Origin: Paraclostridium tenue
GTDB taxonomy: Bacteria > Bacillota > Clostridia > Peptostreptococcales > Peptostreptococcaceae
Assembly (NCBI RefSeq): GCF_039521565.1
Contig: NZ_BAAACP010000036.1
Location: 1-6,228 of the forward strand
Length of the DNA stretch: 6,228 nucleotides
Direction: 5' to 3'
Shown one piece after another: positions 1 to 5,670 of this stretch. Within the stretch, counting starts at the first letter, position 1; each line of letters begins with the position of its first letter. Made by a program: the position numbers and the translations under genes. The notes below the pieces were generated by a model. That model had not been told where the DNA came from, did not search any database, and saw nothing but the letters and a program-made list of their open reading frames with translations.

Positions 1-1124
1 CTTTCTACTATCTCTACTTTATCTCCGTTTTTTAATGATCCTATCTTAGAATAGTTTGATCCATATCCACTTCTTACATTTAAGCTTGTTGCTGTTACTA
101 CTCCTGTATTTATAGTTTGATTATTTTGATCTGGATTTTCAGGAATCTCTGGTTCAATAGGTTTATTTACATCTCCATTAAGTGTTATGTTTTCTTTTAA
201 GTATTTTTCTATTCCATTAGCTATACCAGTAGCTAACTTATCTTGATATGTAGGATCTGATAAATTTGCTGATTCAGTTGGATTAGTTATAAATCCACTC
301 TCAAATAATGCAGCTGGCATATTAGTTTCTCTTAAAACTGCAAAGTTTGCTCTTTTAATACCTCTACTTTTAACTCCTGTTTCATTTATAGCATTAGTTT
401 GTATATCTTGTGCATAAGGTCTATGATCTCCCTTATTTGTATGATAGTAAGTTTCTATGCCATTAGCACTAGCTGATTCTGATGAATTTTGGTGTATAGA
501 TATAAATACATCTGGTGCATACTGATTTGCCATATTAGCTCTTTCACTTAAAGATATAAAGTTATCACTTATTCTACTCATTTTAACTTCAATACCCTTA
601 GCTATTAGTTTCTGTGCTACTTTTTTAGCAACTTCCAAATTAAGTTCATCTTCATAGTGCCCATTTCCAACAGCTCCACTATCTTGACCTCCATGCCCTG
701 GATCAACAAACACTTTATAATAGTTTCTATTTACTTTTGGATTAGATGCAAAATTATATGATCTTATTGTATTTTTAGATACATGAACTTCTATTATATG
801 TACTTTATCTCCTATTTTTTGACTTAAAAATACTGTACCTGGATTTATAGGTGTTACGATACCATTTTCACTAATTTGTACCGTATTATTGTTTGATACT
901 TCCCAATTAGGATTAGCTGATAAATCAAGTTTTTCTCCTTGTCTTAGTGATATACCATCTTCCATTTCTATATTTTCTGATTTATATTTATCCATCACAG
1001 ATGTAAGTTCTGATTCTAAATTTCCATTAGCACTTACTGGAATCACGTTACCTACAGTAGTTGCTGCTGATATTATTCCAAAAGTGACGATACCCTTAGT
1101 AAATTTATTAAGTTGTTTGCTCAC
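1..1124 (-). CDS. Secreted N-acetylmuramoyl-L-alanine amidase (Amidase_3) with Ig-like and SH3 domains, C-terminus cut by window edge
   Basis: A zinc amidase that cuts the bond between N-acetylmuramic acid and L-alanine in peptidoglycan, acting outside the cell. 374 codons are visible and the frame is open to the left edge. Residues 1-32 form a signal peptide: basic start (SKQLNKFTKG), hydrophobic core, likely cleavage after VSA. Residues about 55-116 look like a bacterial Ig-like (Big_2) fold, with a WEVSNNNTVQISENGIV pattern. The catalytic domain spans about 137-310: VDPGHGG gives zinc ligand H144, YEDELNLEVA gives E158, SIHQNS gives H211 and FESGF gives catalytic E275. A linker rich in Pro, Asn and Glu (about 318-337) leads into an SH3b repeat (GVVTATSLNVRSG, from 341); more repeats may lie beyond the edge. 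The start is GTG at 1124-1122, nine bases after AGAGGAG; the upstream ATG at 1146 is out of frame. All catalytic residues are present. It could serve daughter-cell separation, germination or autolysis. Confidence 0.93.
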   Translation of the reverse strand, partial: MSKQLNKFTKGIVTFGIISAATTVGNVIPVSANGNLESELTSVMDKYKSENIEMEDGISLRQGEKLDLSANPNWEVSNNNTVQISENGIVTPINPGTVFLSQKIGDKVHIIEVHVSKNTIRSYNFASNPKVNRNYYKVFVDPGHGGQDSGAVGNGHYEDELNLEVAKKVAQKLIAKGIEVKMSRISDNFISLSERANMANQYAPDVFISIHQNSSESASANGIETYYHTNKGDHRPYAQDIQTNAINETGVKSRGIKRANFAVLRETNMPAALFESGFITNPTESANLSDPTYQDKLATGIANGIEKYLKENITLNGDVNKPIEPEIPENPDQNNQTINTGVVTATSLNVRSGYGSNYSKIGSLKNGDKVEIVE

Positions 1125-1133
1125 TTTTACAAT

Positions 1134-1140
1134 CTCCTCT
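1134..1140 (-). promoter_or_regulatory. Ribosome binding site that decides the GTG start of the amidase
   Basis: On the minus strand this reads AGAGGAG, nine bases before the GTG at 1124. It supports GTG as the start, because the nearest ATG (1146-1144) lies upstream of this site and in another frame. Confidence 0.75.
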
Positions 1141-1179
1141 ATGCATTAATATTTTTTCAATATTTTTCTATACTACTAT

Positions 1180-1209
1180 ATTTTAACATATATCATCCAG
1201 CTCTTTCAA
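1180..1209 (-). promoter_or_regulatory. Sigma-A-type promoter of the amidase gene
   Basis: The minus strand shows a TTGAAA -35 box (1209-1204), an 18-base spacer and a TAAAAT -10 box (1185-1180). TG one base before the -10 gives an extended -10 element. The predicted transcript starts near 1173, giving a leader of about 50 bases. The amidase is separated from the upstream cutC operon by a strong terminator, so a private promoter is expected here. Confidence 0.6.
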
Positions 1210-1252
1210 ATTAATACAATCATTTGGTATTGTTGTCATTTTATTAAACAAT

Positions 1253-1296
1253 AAAAAAAGATAAGCAACAATATTTTTCTGTGCTTATCTTTTTTT
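1253..1296. terminator. Bidirectional intrinsic terminator between cutC and the amidase
   Basis: A perfect 15-bp inverted repeat (AAAAAAAGATAAGCA at 1253-1267, its complement at 1282-1296) encloses a 14-base loop. On either strand the transcript ends in a hairpin followed by seven U residues. It begins one base past the cutC stop codon on the minus strand. Its functional direction here is minus, ending the aga-pepV-cutC transcript, since no plus-strand gene approaches from the left. Confidence 0.88.
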
Positions 1297-1297
1297 A

Positions 1298-1972
1298 TTA
1301 ATTATTTAATATATTAACAAGTTTAATTAACTTTTCTTCATCAATTTCTCCAAAAGGACTTTTTCTTACTCTGACTGCTGTTCCAAAGTGAAAATCTGTA
1401 TTTTGAGTTAAATCTTTTATATTTCTTATATTGTCAAAATTTAACCCTCCACCTAATAAAACATTTATATGTTTAGCGTTTTTTTTCATCTCATTTATTT
1501 TCTCTATATTATCAGCTATATTTCCTTTACCTGCTGAAGTTAATACATTGGTTATTCCATCATATTTATTTAATATATTAATAGATTTTACAACATCAGT
1601 TTCATCTATAGCTCTATGATATGTAACATCTAAGCCTTTAGCTGCTTCTAGTAATGTTATAAGTTGATCTTCTTTTATATTATTTTCACTATCTAGCATT
1701 CCAAATACAACACCATTAGCACCTATTTCTTTTACTTTTTCTATATCCCTTACCATTATATTTATATCTTCTTCACTATAAATAAAACTCTTAGCATGAT
1801 GTCTTATCATAACATTAACAGGTATATTTACCTTGTTAACTACAGCTTCTATAAGTCCAAAGCTTGGTGTTAATCCACCTTCTGTTAATGCACTTACAAG
1901 CTCAATTCTATCAGCACCACATTTTTCTATAGCTACTGCATCCTCTACACTCATTCCTATAATCTCTAGCAT
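1298..1972 (-). CDS. cutC: CutC-family TIM-barrel protein, divergent type
   Basis: A 224-residue protein of the CutC family (PF03932). Family landmarks are MLEI at the start, GADRIEL (19-25), EGGLTPS (31-37), VMIR (54-57), VTYHRAID (116-123), VLTSAGKGN (143-151), a glycine-rich LLGGGL (172-177) and FHFGTAVR (194-201). No signal peptide or membrane segment is seen, so it is cytoplasmic. The E. coli name refers to copper homeostasis, but that role is disputed and its biochemical reaction is unknown. Compared with E. coli CutC as I recall it, this protein lacks the early Cys-Cys pair, has RHHAKSF in place of RPRGGDF, and has HFGTAV where E. coli has HSSA. Only one cysteine remains (C18), which argues against a conserved cysteine copper site. 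It is the last gene of the operon: its start overlaps the pepV end by 7 bases and a strong AAGGAGG lies inside pepV. The family is certain; the function is not. Confidence 0.92.
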   Translation of the reverse strand: MLEIIGMSVEDAVAIEKCGADRIELVSALTEGGLTPSFGLIEAVVNKVNIPVNVMIRHHAKSFIYSEEDINIMVRDIEKVKEIGANGVVFGMLDSENNIKEDQLITLLEAAKGLDVTYHRAIDETDVVKSINILNKYDGITNVLTSAGKGNIADNIEKINEMKKNAKHINVLLGGGLNFDNIRNIKDLTQNTDFHFGTAVRVRKSPFGEIDEEKLIKLVNILNN

Positions 1973-3375
1973 TTATCCTCCTTAGCTAAATCATAAATAG
2001 CATTTGCAAATATTTTAGCATTTAAAATTATATCATCTATACCCATGTATTCATCATGATTATGTCCTATGCCCTTTTGCCCTGGAAATGATGGCCCAAA
2101 AGGAACTATATTTGGCATAACTTTAGCATAAGTTCCACCACTTGTAGTTGTTGGTGTTCCATCTAAACCTGTAACTCTTTCATATGCAAGTTGTAAACTT
2201 CTAACTAAATACGAATCTTTATCAAAGTTTACTGGATTAAAGTTTCTCTCTATATTTAAAACCATATCATATTTTAATACCTTTTTTATAGCATCTGTTA
2301 TATAATCTATCTTACAAGTCATAGGATATCTAACTCCAAAGCTGAAAATTATCTCTTCATTTTCACATTTTAATTCATAAGGAGTTAAATATAACTTTCC
2401 AGTTAACTCATCTTCAAAATTTATACCTAATTTTTCTCCATAATACTCATTATAAAAATATTCATTTATAAATTTGAAGAAATTATTTAATTCTTCATCG
2501 TTTATAAAGTTCTCTTCTAATAAATATTTAATAGCATTAGTTATAGCATTTTCTCCAACTTGAGGTGCATTAGCTGGAGCTTGTTTCCCATAAGCACTTA
2601 TAGTTATAGTTTCATTATTTATTTTTATATCTATTTTTTCGTTTATCTTTATATTATAATTCTCTTTCCTAGCTTTATCTTCTAAATAGAATATAATATC
2701 TTCATGTATATATGTCTTTGGTATATCTATATTACAATTTTCCGGCACTATATTAGCTCTAAAATCTCCATAAACATTTATACCAGATAAATTAATTTTC
2801 TTTTTTATATTTAATTTCCCTATGCCTCTTTCACCATACACTACAGGGTATTTACAATCTGGAGTAAATCCCATTATAGGTGGTTTTTCTTTACTTAAGT
2901 AATATGGTATATCATTAAATCCTGTTTCTTCATTAGTTCCAAAAATTATTCTAACTTTTTTACCTAACTTAATATTAGAATTAGCTATTGCTTTTAATCC
3001 ATATAAAGCACTTATTATAGGTCCTTTGTTGTCTAATACACCTCTACCATAAATTTTTCCGTTATCTATTTCTCCACCATATGGCTCATACTTCCAACCA
3101 CTACCTTCTGGCACTACATCTAGATGTCCAACTACTGCTACGTAATCTTCACCTTCTCCAAATTCAGCATATCCCATATATCCATCAATATTTTTAGTTT
3201 TAAATCCTAGTTTTTGTGATATTTCAAGTGCTTTGTCTAATGCTTTTCCAACATTTTTTCCAAAAGGGAAACCATCTAGCGATTTCTCTTCAACACTAGG
3301 TATTTTTACTATATCTACAATATCATTTAACAAGTCATTTTTTAATTCATCTATTTGATTATTTAAGATATCCAT
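1966..3375 (-). CDS. pepV: PepV-like M20 family metallodipeptidase with a substituted lid-domain histidine
   Basis: A 469-residue cytoplasmic peptidase of the M20 PepV/Sapep type, which removes N-terminal residues from dipeptides and some short peptides using two metal ions. Metal ligands are visible: H84 in VVGHLDVVPEGSGW, D115 in GRGVLDNKGP, E150 in NEETGFND, D173 in FTPDCKYP and H438 in IGHNHDEYMGIDD. D86 and E149 fit the two catalytic acids. The length and all these spacings match Lactobacillus PepV. In the lid domain N208 (RANIVPE) and R349 (GVRYP) are present. The motif normally read as GKSAHxSTPEKGxNA is GKQAPANAPQVGENA here, so the substrate-binding, oxyanion-type histidine (about H269 in PepV) is proline 267, codon CCA. 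Activity may therefore be altered. It sits 20 bases after the glycosylasparaginase gene, with a modest GGGGA ribosome site, and overlaps cutC by 7 bases. Confidence 0.93.
   Translation of the reverse strand: MDILNNQIDELKNDLLNDIVDIVKIPSVEEKSLDGFPFGKNVGKALDKALEISQKLGFKTKNIDGYMGYAEFGEGEDYVAVVGHLDVVPEGSGWKYEPYGGEIDNGKIYGRGVLDNKGPIISALYGLKAIANSNIKLGKKVRIIFGTNEETGFNDIPYYLSKEKPPIMGFTPDCKYPVVYGERGIGKLNIKKKINLSGINVYGDFRANIVPENCNIDIPKTYIHEDIIFYLEDKARKENYNIKINEKIDIKINNETITISAYGKQAPANAPQVGENAITNAIKYLLEENFINDEELNNFFKFINEYFYNEYYGEKLGINFEDELTGKLYLTPYELKCENEEIIFSFGVRYPMTCKIDYITDAIKKVLKYDMVLNIERNFNPVNFDKDSYLVRSLQLAYERVTGLDGTPTTTSGGTYAKVMPNIVPFGPSFPGQKGIGHNHDEYMGIDDIILNAKIFANAIYDLAKEDKC
1977..1983 (-). promoter_or_regulatory. 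Strong cutC ribosome binding site inside the pepV coding end
   Basis: The minus strand reads AAGGAGG four bases before the cutC ATG. These bases also encode the penultimate residues of PepV. With the 7-base gene overlap, this indicates translational coupling or re-initiation. Confidence 0.7.
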
Positions 3376-3395
3376 AAAATTTCCCCAATTCTTAT

Positions 3396-4346
3396 TTATT
3401 CTATAGGTGCTATAATTCTAGCAGCATATGCATCTAACCACTCTTTTGATGCTACTTCGTGCACACTCTTACCATCTATTCTATTACTTACATAAACTGT
3501 AGGTTCATGATCTTTTGTAGCTACTGAAAAACTAAAGTTTGGTATATTAGTAGCTACTCCCCATTCACCTTTATTATTCATTGCAACTAGTGATAAATCT
3601 CCTGCTTTACCTCTTCTTTTTATAAGAAGTTCATCCAATTCATTAACAGCCTTATCACAAGCTTGTTGTGGAGTTAAACCTTCTTTCATAAGCCTAACTA
3701 TTTCATATGATATACAACCTTTCATAAGATCTTCCCCAAGACCTGTAGCAGTTGCTCCACCTATCTCACTATCAACGTAAAATCCAGAACCTGATAATGG
3801 AGAATCTCCTACTCTGCCACTTTTTTTCATAAATAATCCACTAGTAGAAGTTGCTGCACACATTTTCCCATTACTATCTAATGTAACCATACCTACAGTA
3901 TCATGTCCTATATATGGACTTAATCCTTGTTCTAAAGTTTCCTTTTTTCTTTTATTATAGTGTTGTTTAGCTCTATCAGTTAACATATTTTTTCTTTCAA
4001 AACCATTTTTATGAGCATATTCTTCTGCTCCAATTCCTACTAAAAAGCAATTTACTTTTTCATCACTTAATTTTCTAGCTATTGATATAGGATTTGCAAA
4101 ATCTCTTATACCAGCTACTGCCCCTATTGAAAGAGTATCCCCATCCATATATGCAGCATCTAATTCTACTTCACAATTTTCATTAGGAAGTCCACCATAC
4201 CCTACAGATTTATAAAAAGGATAATCTTCTACCCTTTTAATAGCAAGTTCTATAGCATCTCCTGCTTCCATTCCTTCATTTAATTTTTCTGAGCTTTCTG
4301 TTATTCCTTCTATTGCCATTCTCCAAGTAGCTATTATTCCCCACAT
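3396..4346 (-). CDS. Glycosylasparaginase-type N-terminal nucleophile hydrolase (N4-(beta-N-acetylglucosaminyl)-L-asparaginase / isoaspartyl peptidase family)
   Basis: A 316-residue member of the asparaginase 2 family (PF01112). These proenzymes cleave themselves to expose a threonine nucleophile. Cleavage is predicted between D149 and T150 in IGHDTVGMV, giving an alpha chain of 149 and a beta chain of 167 residues. Other active-site residues fit the family spacing: T168 in TSTSG, R178 and D181 in GRVGDSPLSGSG, and T200-G201 in GATATGLGEDL. HDTVGM, STSGLFMKKSGRVGDSP, LDAAYMDG and an early W8 resemble human and Flavobacterium aspartylglucosaminidase more than plant-type or EcAIII asparaginases, so the likely reaction is hydrolysis of GlcNAc-asparagine to aspartate and the sugar. 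Isoaspartyl dipeptide or asparagine hydrolysis remains possible. There is no signal peptide, unlike the lysosomal and periplasmic homologues, so it acts on imported substrate. The ATG is 7 bases after GGGAGGG. It is the first gene of the aga-pepV-cutC operon. Confidence 0.92.
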   Translation of the reverse strand: MWGIIATWRMAIEGITESSEKLNEGMEAGDAIELAIKRVEDYPFYKSVGYGGLPNENCEVELDAAYMDGDTLSIGAVAGIRDFANPISIARKLSDEKVNCFLVGIGAEEYAHKNGFERKNMLTDRAKQHYNKRKKETLEQGLSPYIGHDTVGMVTLDSNGKMCAATSTSGLFMKKSGRVGDSPLSGSGFYVDSEIGGATATGLGEDLMKGCISYEIVRLMKEGLTPQQACDKAVNELDELLIKRRGKAGDLSLVAMNNKGEWGVATNIPNFSFSVATKDHEPTVYVSNRIDGKSVHEVASKEWLDAYAARIIAPIE

Positions 4347-4365
4347 ATTTTTTCCCTCCCTATTT

Positions 4366-4402
4366 GGTATATATTTACCTCATATTTTAATACTTTTTTC
4401 AA
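4366..4402 (-). promoter_or_regulatory. Possible promoter of the aga-pepV-cutC operon with an overlapping imperfect palindrome
   Basis: TTGAAA (4402-4397) resembles a -35 box and TAAATA (4377-4372) a -10 box, but the 19-base spacing is long. GGTATATATTTACC at 4366-4379 overlaps the -10 and is a 14-base palindrome with one mismatched pair per arm, so it may be an operator. Both readings are weak. Their main support is position: between a terminator-like hairpin and the first gene. Confidence 0.3.
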
Positions 4403-4403
4403 T

Positions 4404-4427
4404 AAAAGCCTTGGTTTCCCAAGGCTT
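4404..4427 (-). terminator. Hairpin upstream of the aga operon, probable intrinsic terminator
   Basis: A perfect 9-bp stem, AAGCCTTGG and CCAAGGCTT, with a GAAA tetraloop on the minus strand, is followed by TTATT. Counting the last stem bases, the tract is TTTTATT, a moderate terminator in the minus direction. In the plus direction the tail is ATCTTTAG, which is poor. It could end the PTS IIA-IIB transcript or act as an attenuator for read-through into the aga operon. Confidence 0.55.
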
Positions 4428-4431
4428 ATCT

Positions 4432-4584
4432 TTAGAAGCAAACTTCTTGTCTTAACGAATAATATATATCATTTTCAGCAGACATTTCAATAACCATAAA
4501 TAGTATTATAAAAATTTGTTTATCAATTAAAAATCTATCCCTATAATTTCAAAAATAATCTGTTGTTACTAGATACTTATTCAT
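4432..4584 (-). pseudogene. Possible remnant of a small gene with an in-frame TGA
   Basis: From ATG at 4584 the frame reads MNKYLVTTDYF, meets TGA at 4551-4549, then stays open for 38 codons (NYRDRFLIDKQIF, then IILFMVIEMSAENDIYY, then SLRQEVCF) to TAA at 4434-4432. In another frame, sequence from about 4442 through the hairpin to a TGA near 4385 reads ASKDKPWETKAFIEKSIKI. Together these look like a short coding region broken by a stop and a frameshift. The ribosome site is weak (AGAGAG). I do not recognise the protein. A hairpin starts four bases beyond the TAA. AT-rich intergenic sequence can give open stretches of this length by chance, so confidence is low. Confidence 0.25.
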
Positions 4585-4625
4585 GTTTACTCTCTAATGT
4601 AATATGTAATTTTTCTCTTTAAATG

Positions 4626-4668
4626 CTCTTAATCATAAATTATTAAAACTAGTACTTAAGATTATGAG
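4626..4668. repeat. Imperfect inverted repeat across the IIB stop codon
   Basis: CTCTTAATCATAA (4626-4638) pairs with TTAAGATTATGAG (4656-4668) with two mismatches in 13, around a 17-base loop that includes the IIB stop codon. No T-tract follows on the minus strand, so it is a poor terminator. It may protect the 3' end of the transcript or have no function. Confidence 0.3.
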
Positions 4669-4978
4669 TTTTTATCATTTTTATAGCATTTTCCAAAATA
4701 TTTTCTCCATTCATAGAACTATAATCGATACTATTTATAATATCTACTGGAATTTTTTCACCAAATTTAGTTTGAACTTCTTTTAAATTAAATTTAACTT
4801 GTGGTCCAAGTAATATACAATCTGGTTTTTTTTGTTCCACTATTTTATCTATTTCATAGTATGAAAATGCTTTTACCTCTATTGGTAATTTATTTTTATT
4901 TGCAACATTTTGTATTTTAATAGCTAATAAATTTGTTGATATCCCTAAACTACAGAATAAATATATTTTTTTATTCAT
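4649..4978 (-). CDS. PTS lactose/cellobiose-family EIIB component
   Basis: A 109-residue cytoplasmic phosphotransfer protein of the lactose/cellobiose IIB family (PF02302), similar to E. coli ChbB/CelA. It passes phosphate from EIIA to the sugar bound by the EIIC permease. The start MNKKIYLFCSLGIST holds the phosphocysteine loop, with C9 as the phosphorylated residue. ILLGPQVKFNLKEVQ (55-69) is the second family signature, followed by VDIINSIDYSSMNG near 78-91. The length is normal. Its ATG follows GAGGAAATTAAA, with a 29-base gap after the EIIA gene. No EIIC gene follows; the next minus-strand gene is the glycosylasparaginase after about 300 bases. The sugar cannot be read from EIIB; chitobiose-like, cellobiose-like or other beta-glycosides are all possible. 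Confidence 0.93.
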   Translation of the reverse strand: MNKKIYLFCSLGISTNLLAIKIQNVANKNKLPIEVKAFSYYEIDKIVEQKKPDCILLGPQVKFNLKEVQTKFGEKIPVDIINSIDYSSMNGENILENAIKMIKTHNLKY

Positions 4979-5007
4979 TTTAATTTCCTCATAAAAACTT
5001 ATATATT

Positions 5008-5325
5008 TTAATTGTTTTTTAAACTCATTTCTTTTCTTAAATCTATAATTTCTTTTACTAAGTTTCTTTCACTTAGACAAGTCATTAAATGATCCTGAGA
5101 GTGTATTAAAAGTATACTTATCTCTATATTTTTTCCTTCTGAGTCTTTGTTAATTAAACTTGTTTGTATTTTTTGTGCTGCTAATATTTCTTCATTTGCA
5201 CTTTCCATATATTCATCACATTTTTTAAAATCATTTTTTTTAGCATAATGTAGCGATTCATATATATGTGATTTAGCATTTCCAGCATGAATTATAACCT
5301 TTAGTATTTTATCTTGACAATCCAT
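5008..5325 (-). CDS. PTS lactose/cellobiose-family EIIA component
   Basis: A 105-residue cytoplasmic protein of the lactose/cellobiose IIA family (PF02255), an all-helical trimer that takes phosphate from HPr and gives it to EIIB. The signature LLIHSQDHLMT (72-82) gives H75 as the phosphohistidine and D78 as the residue that binds the central metal of the trimer. An early IIHAGNAKSHIYESLHYAK segment (11-29) and the NEEILAAQKIQTSLI helix (44-58) also fit. The ATG at 5325 follows AAGGGGTGAG at short spacing. It is the first gene of the IIA-IIB pair. A promoter and a cre site lie directly upstream, so carbon catabolite control is likely. Confidence 0.93.
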   Translation of the reverse strand: MDCQDKILKVIIHAGNAKSHIYESLHYAKKNDFKKCDEYMESANEEILAAQKIQTSLINKDSEGKNIEISILLIHSQDHLMTCLSERNLVKEIIDLRKEMSLKNN

Positions 5326-5356
5326 ATTCTCACCCCTTACTTCAGGTTTTTAATTT

Positions 5357-5370
5357 TGTTAACGTTTTCT
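5357..5370. promoter_or_regulatory. Catabolite-responsive element (cre) upstream of the PTS genes
   Basis: The minus strand reads AGAAAACGTTAACA, matching 13 of 14 positions of the CcpA operator consensus TGWAANCGNTNWCA; only the first base differs. It lies 32 bases before the EIIA start codon and just downstream of the predicted transcription start, where CcpA would block elongation or promoter clearance. This implies repression of the IIA-IIB genes when preferred sugars are present. Confidence 0.65.
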
Positions 5371-5385
5371 TAAGTTATATTTTAC

Positions 5386-5414
5386 ATTATATTTTTTAAA
5401 AAAGAAATAGTAAA
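5386..5414 (-). promoter_or_regulatory. Sigma-A-type promoter of the PTS IIA-IIB genes
   Basis: The minus strand has a TTTACT -35 box (5414-5409), 17 bases, and a perfect TATAAT -10 box (5391-5386). The start would be near 5379, placing the cre site at about +9 to +22. The surrounding sequence is very AT-rich, so chance matches are possible, but spacing and the cre position agree. The -12/-24 sigma-54 elements common for this PTS family were not seen. Confidence 0.5.
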
Positions 5415-5613
5415 TTATATTTTTTAAAAGTTTTTACAATTTATTTTAATTTTATGTTTTATTTTGCTGTTTATTACTTTTAACTATTTATATAATCTAT
5501 ATTTATATTAAAAAGATATTGTTATATATTGTAACTTATTTTATGATTATGTTTTTAATAATTTAATTCTCCATATATATTCTTTAAATTAGTTTCAAAT
5601 AAAATGTAAATTG

Positions 5614-5662
5614 CATATAAGTATAATGATAGGATAAGACTATTAAATTAACTGATATGGAG
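5614..5662 (+). promoter_or_regulatory. Possible promoter and ribosome site of the collagen-like gene
   Basis: TATAAT at 5622-5627 could be a -10 box, but no good -35 box lies 16-19 bases upstream. CATATAAGTA at 5614-5623 loosely resembles the CATA-type -10 of the mother-cell sporulation factors sigma-E and sigma-K without matching fully. GGAG at 5659-5662 is 8 bases before the ATG and is a credible ribosome site. The type of promoter is undecided. Confidence 0.3.
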
Positions 5663-5670
5663 TGTTTTAA

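Larger units (their letters stand above)
5326..5670. other. Divergent intergenic region, 345 bases, extremely AT-rich
   Basis: No reading frame with coding character was seen on either strand. It holds the PTS promoter and cre site at its left end and the collagen-like gene's leader at its right end. The middle (about 5420-5580) is nearly all A and T, with T-runs on the plus strand. No clear hairpin terminator or riboswitch was recognised there. Confidence 0.6.

Noticed and set aside
889..1149. Plus-strand open frame of 86 codons
   Set aside because: It lies opposite the N-terminal coding part of the amidase, which has a signal peptide, ribosome site and full catalytic motifs; the plus-strand frame has no ribosome site or recognisable motif.
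1431..1619. Plus-strand open frame of 62 codons with a hydrophobic stretch
   Set aside because: It is antisense to cutC, whose family motifs are clear. The hydrophobicity comes from reading AT-rich complement.
4467..4490. Possible CodY-like box (ATTTTCAG followed by a poor second half)
   Set aside because: Only one half matches AATTTTCWGAAAATT; the other half has too many mismatches, and such halves are common in AT-rich DNA.
4549..4551. TGA read as selenocysteine or tryptophan
   Set aside because: No selenocysteine insertion-type hairpin was recognised just after the TGA, the context is not a known selenoprotein motif, and the frame is short. A decayed or chance frame is simpler.
5420..5580. 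Possible small RNA or riboswitch in the AT-rich spacer
   Set aside because: No stable GC-containing stems or known conserved core elements were found by eye; short complementary AT stretches are expected at this composition.
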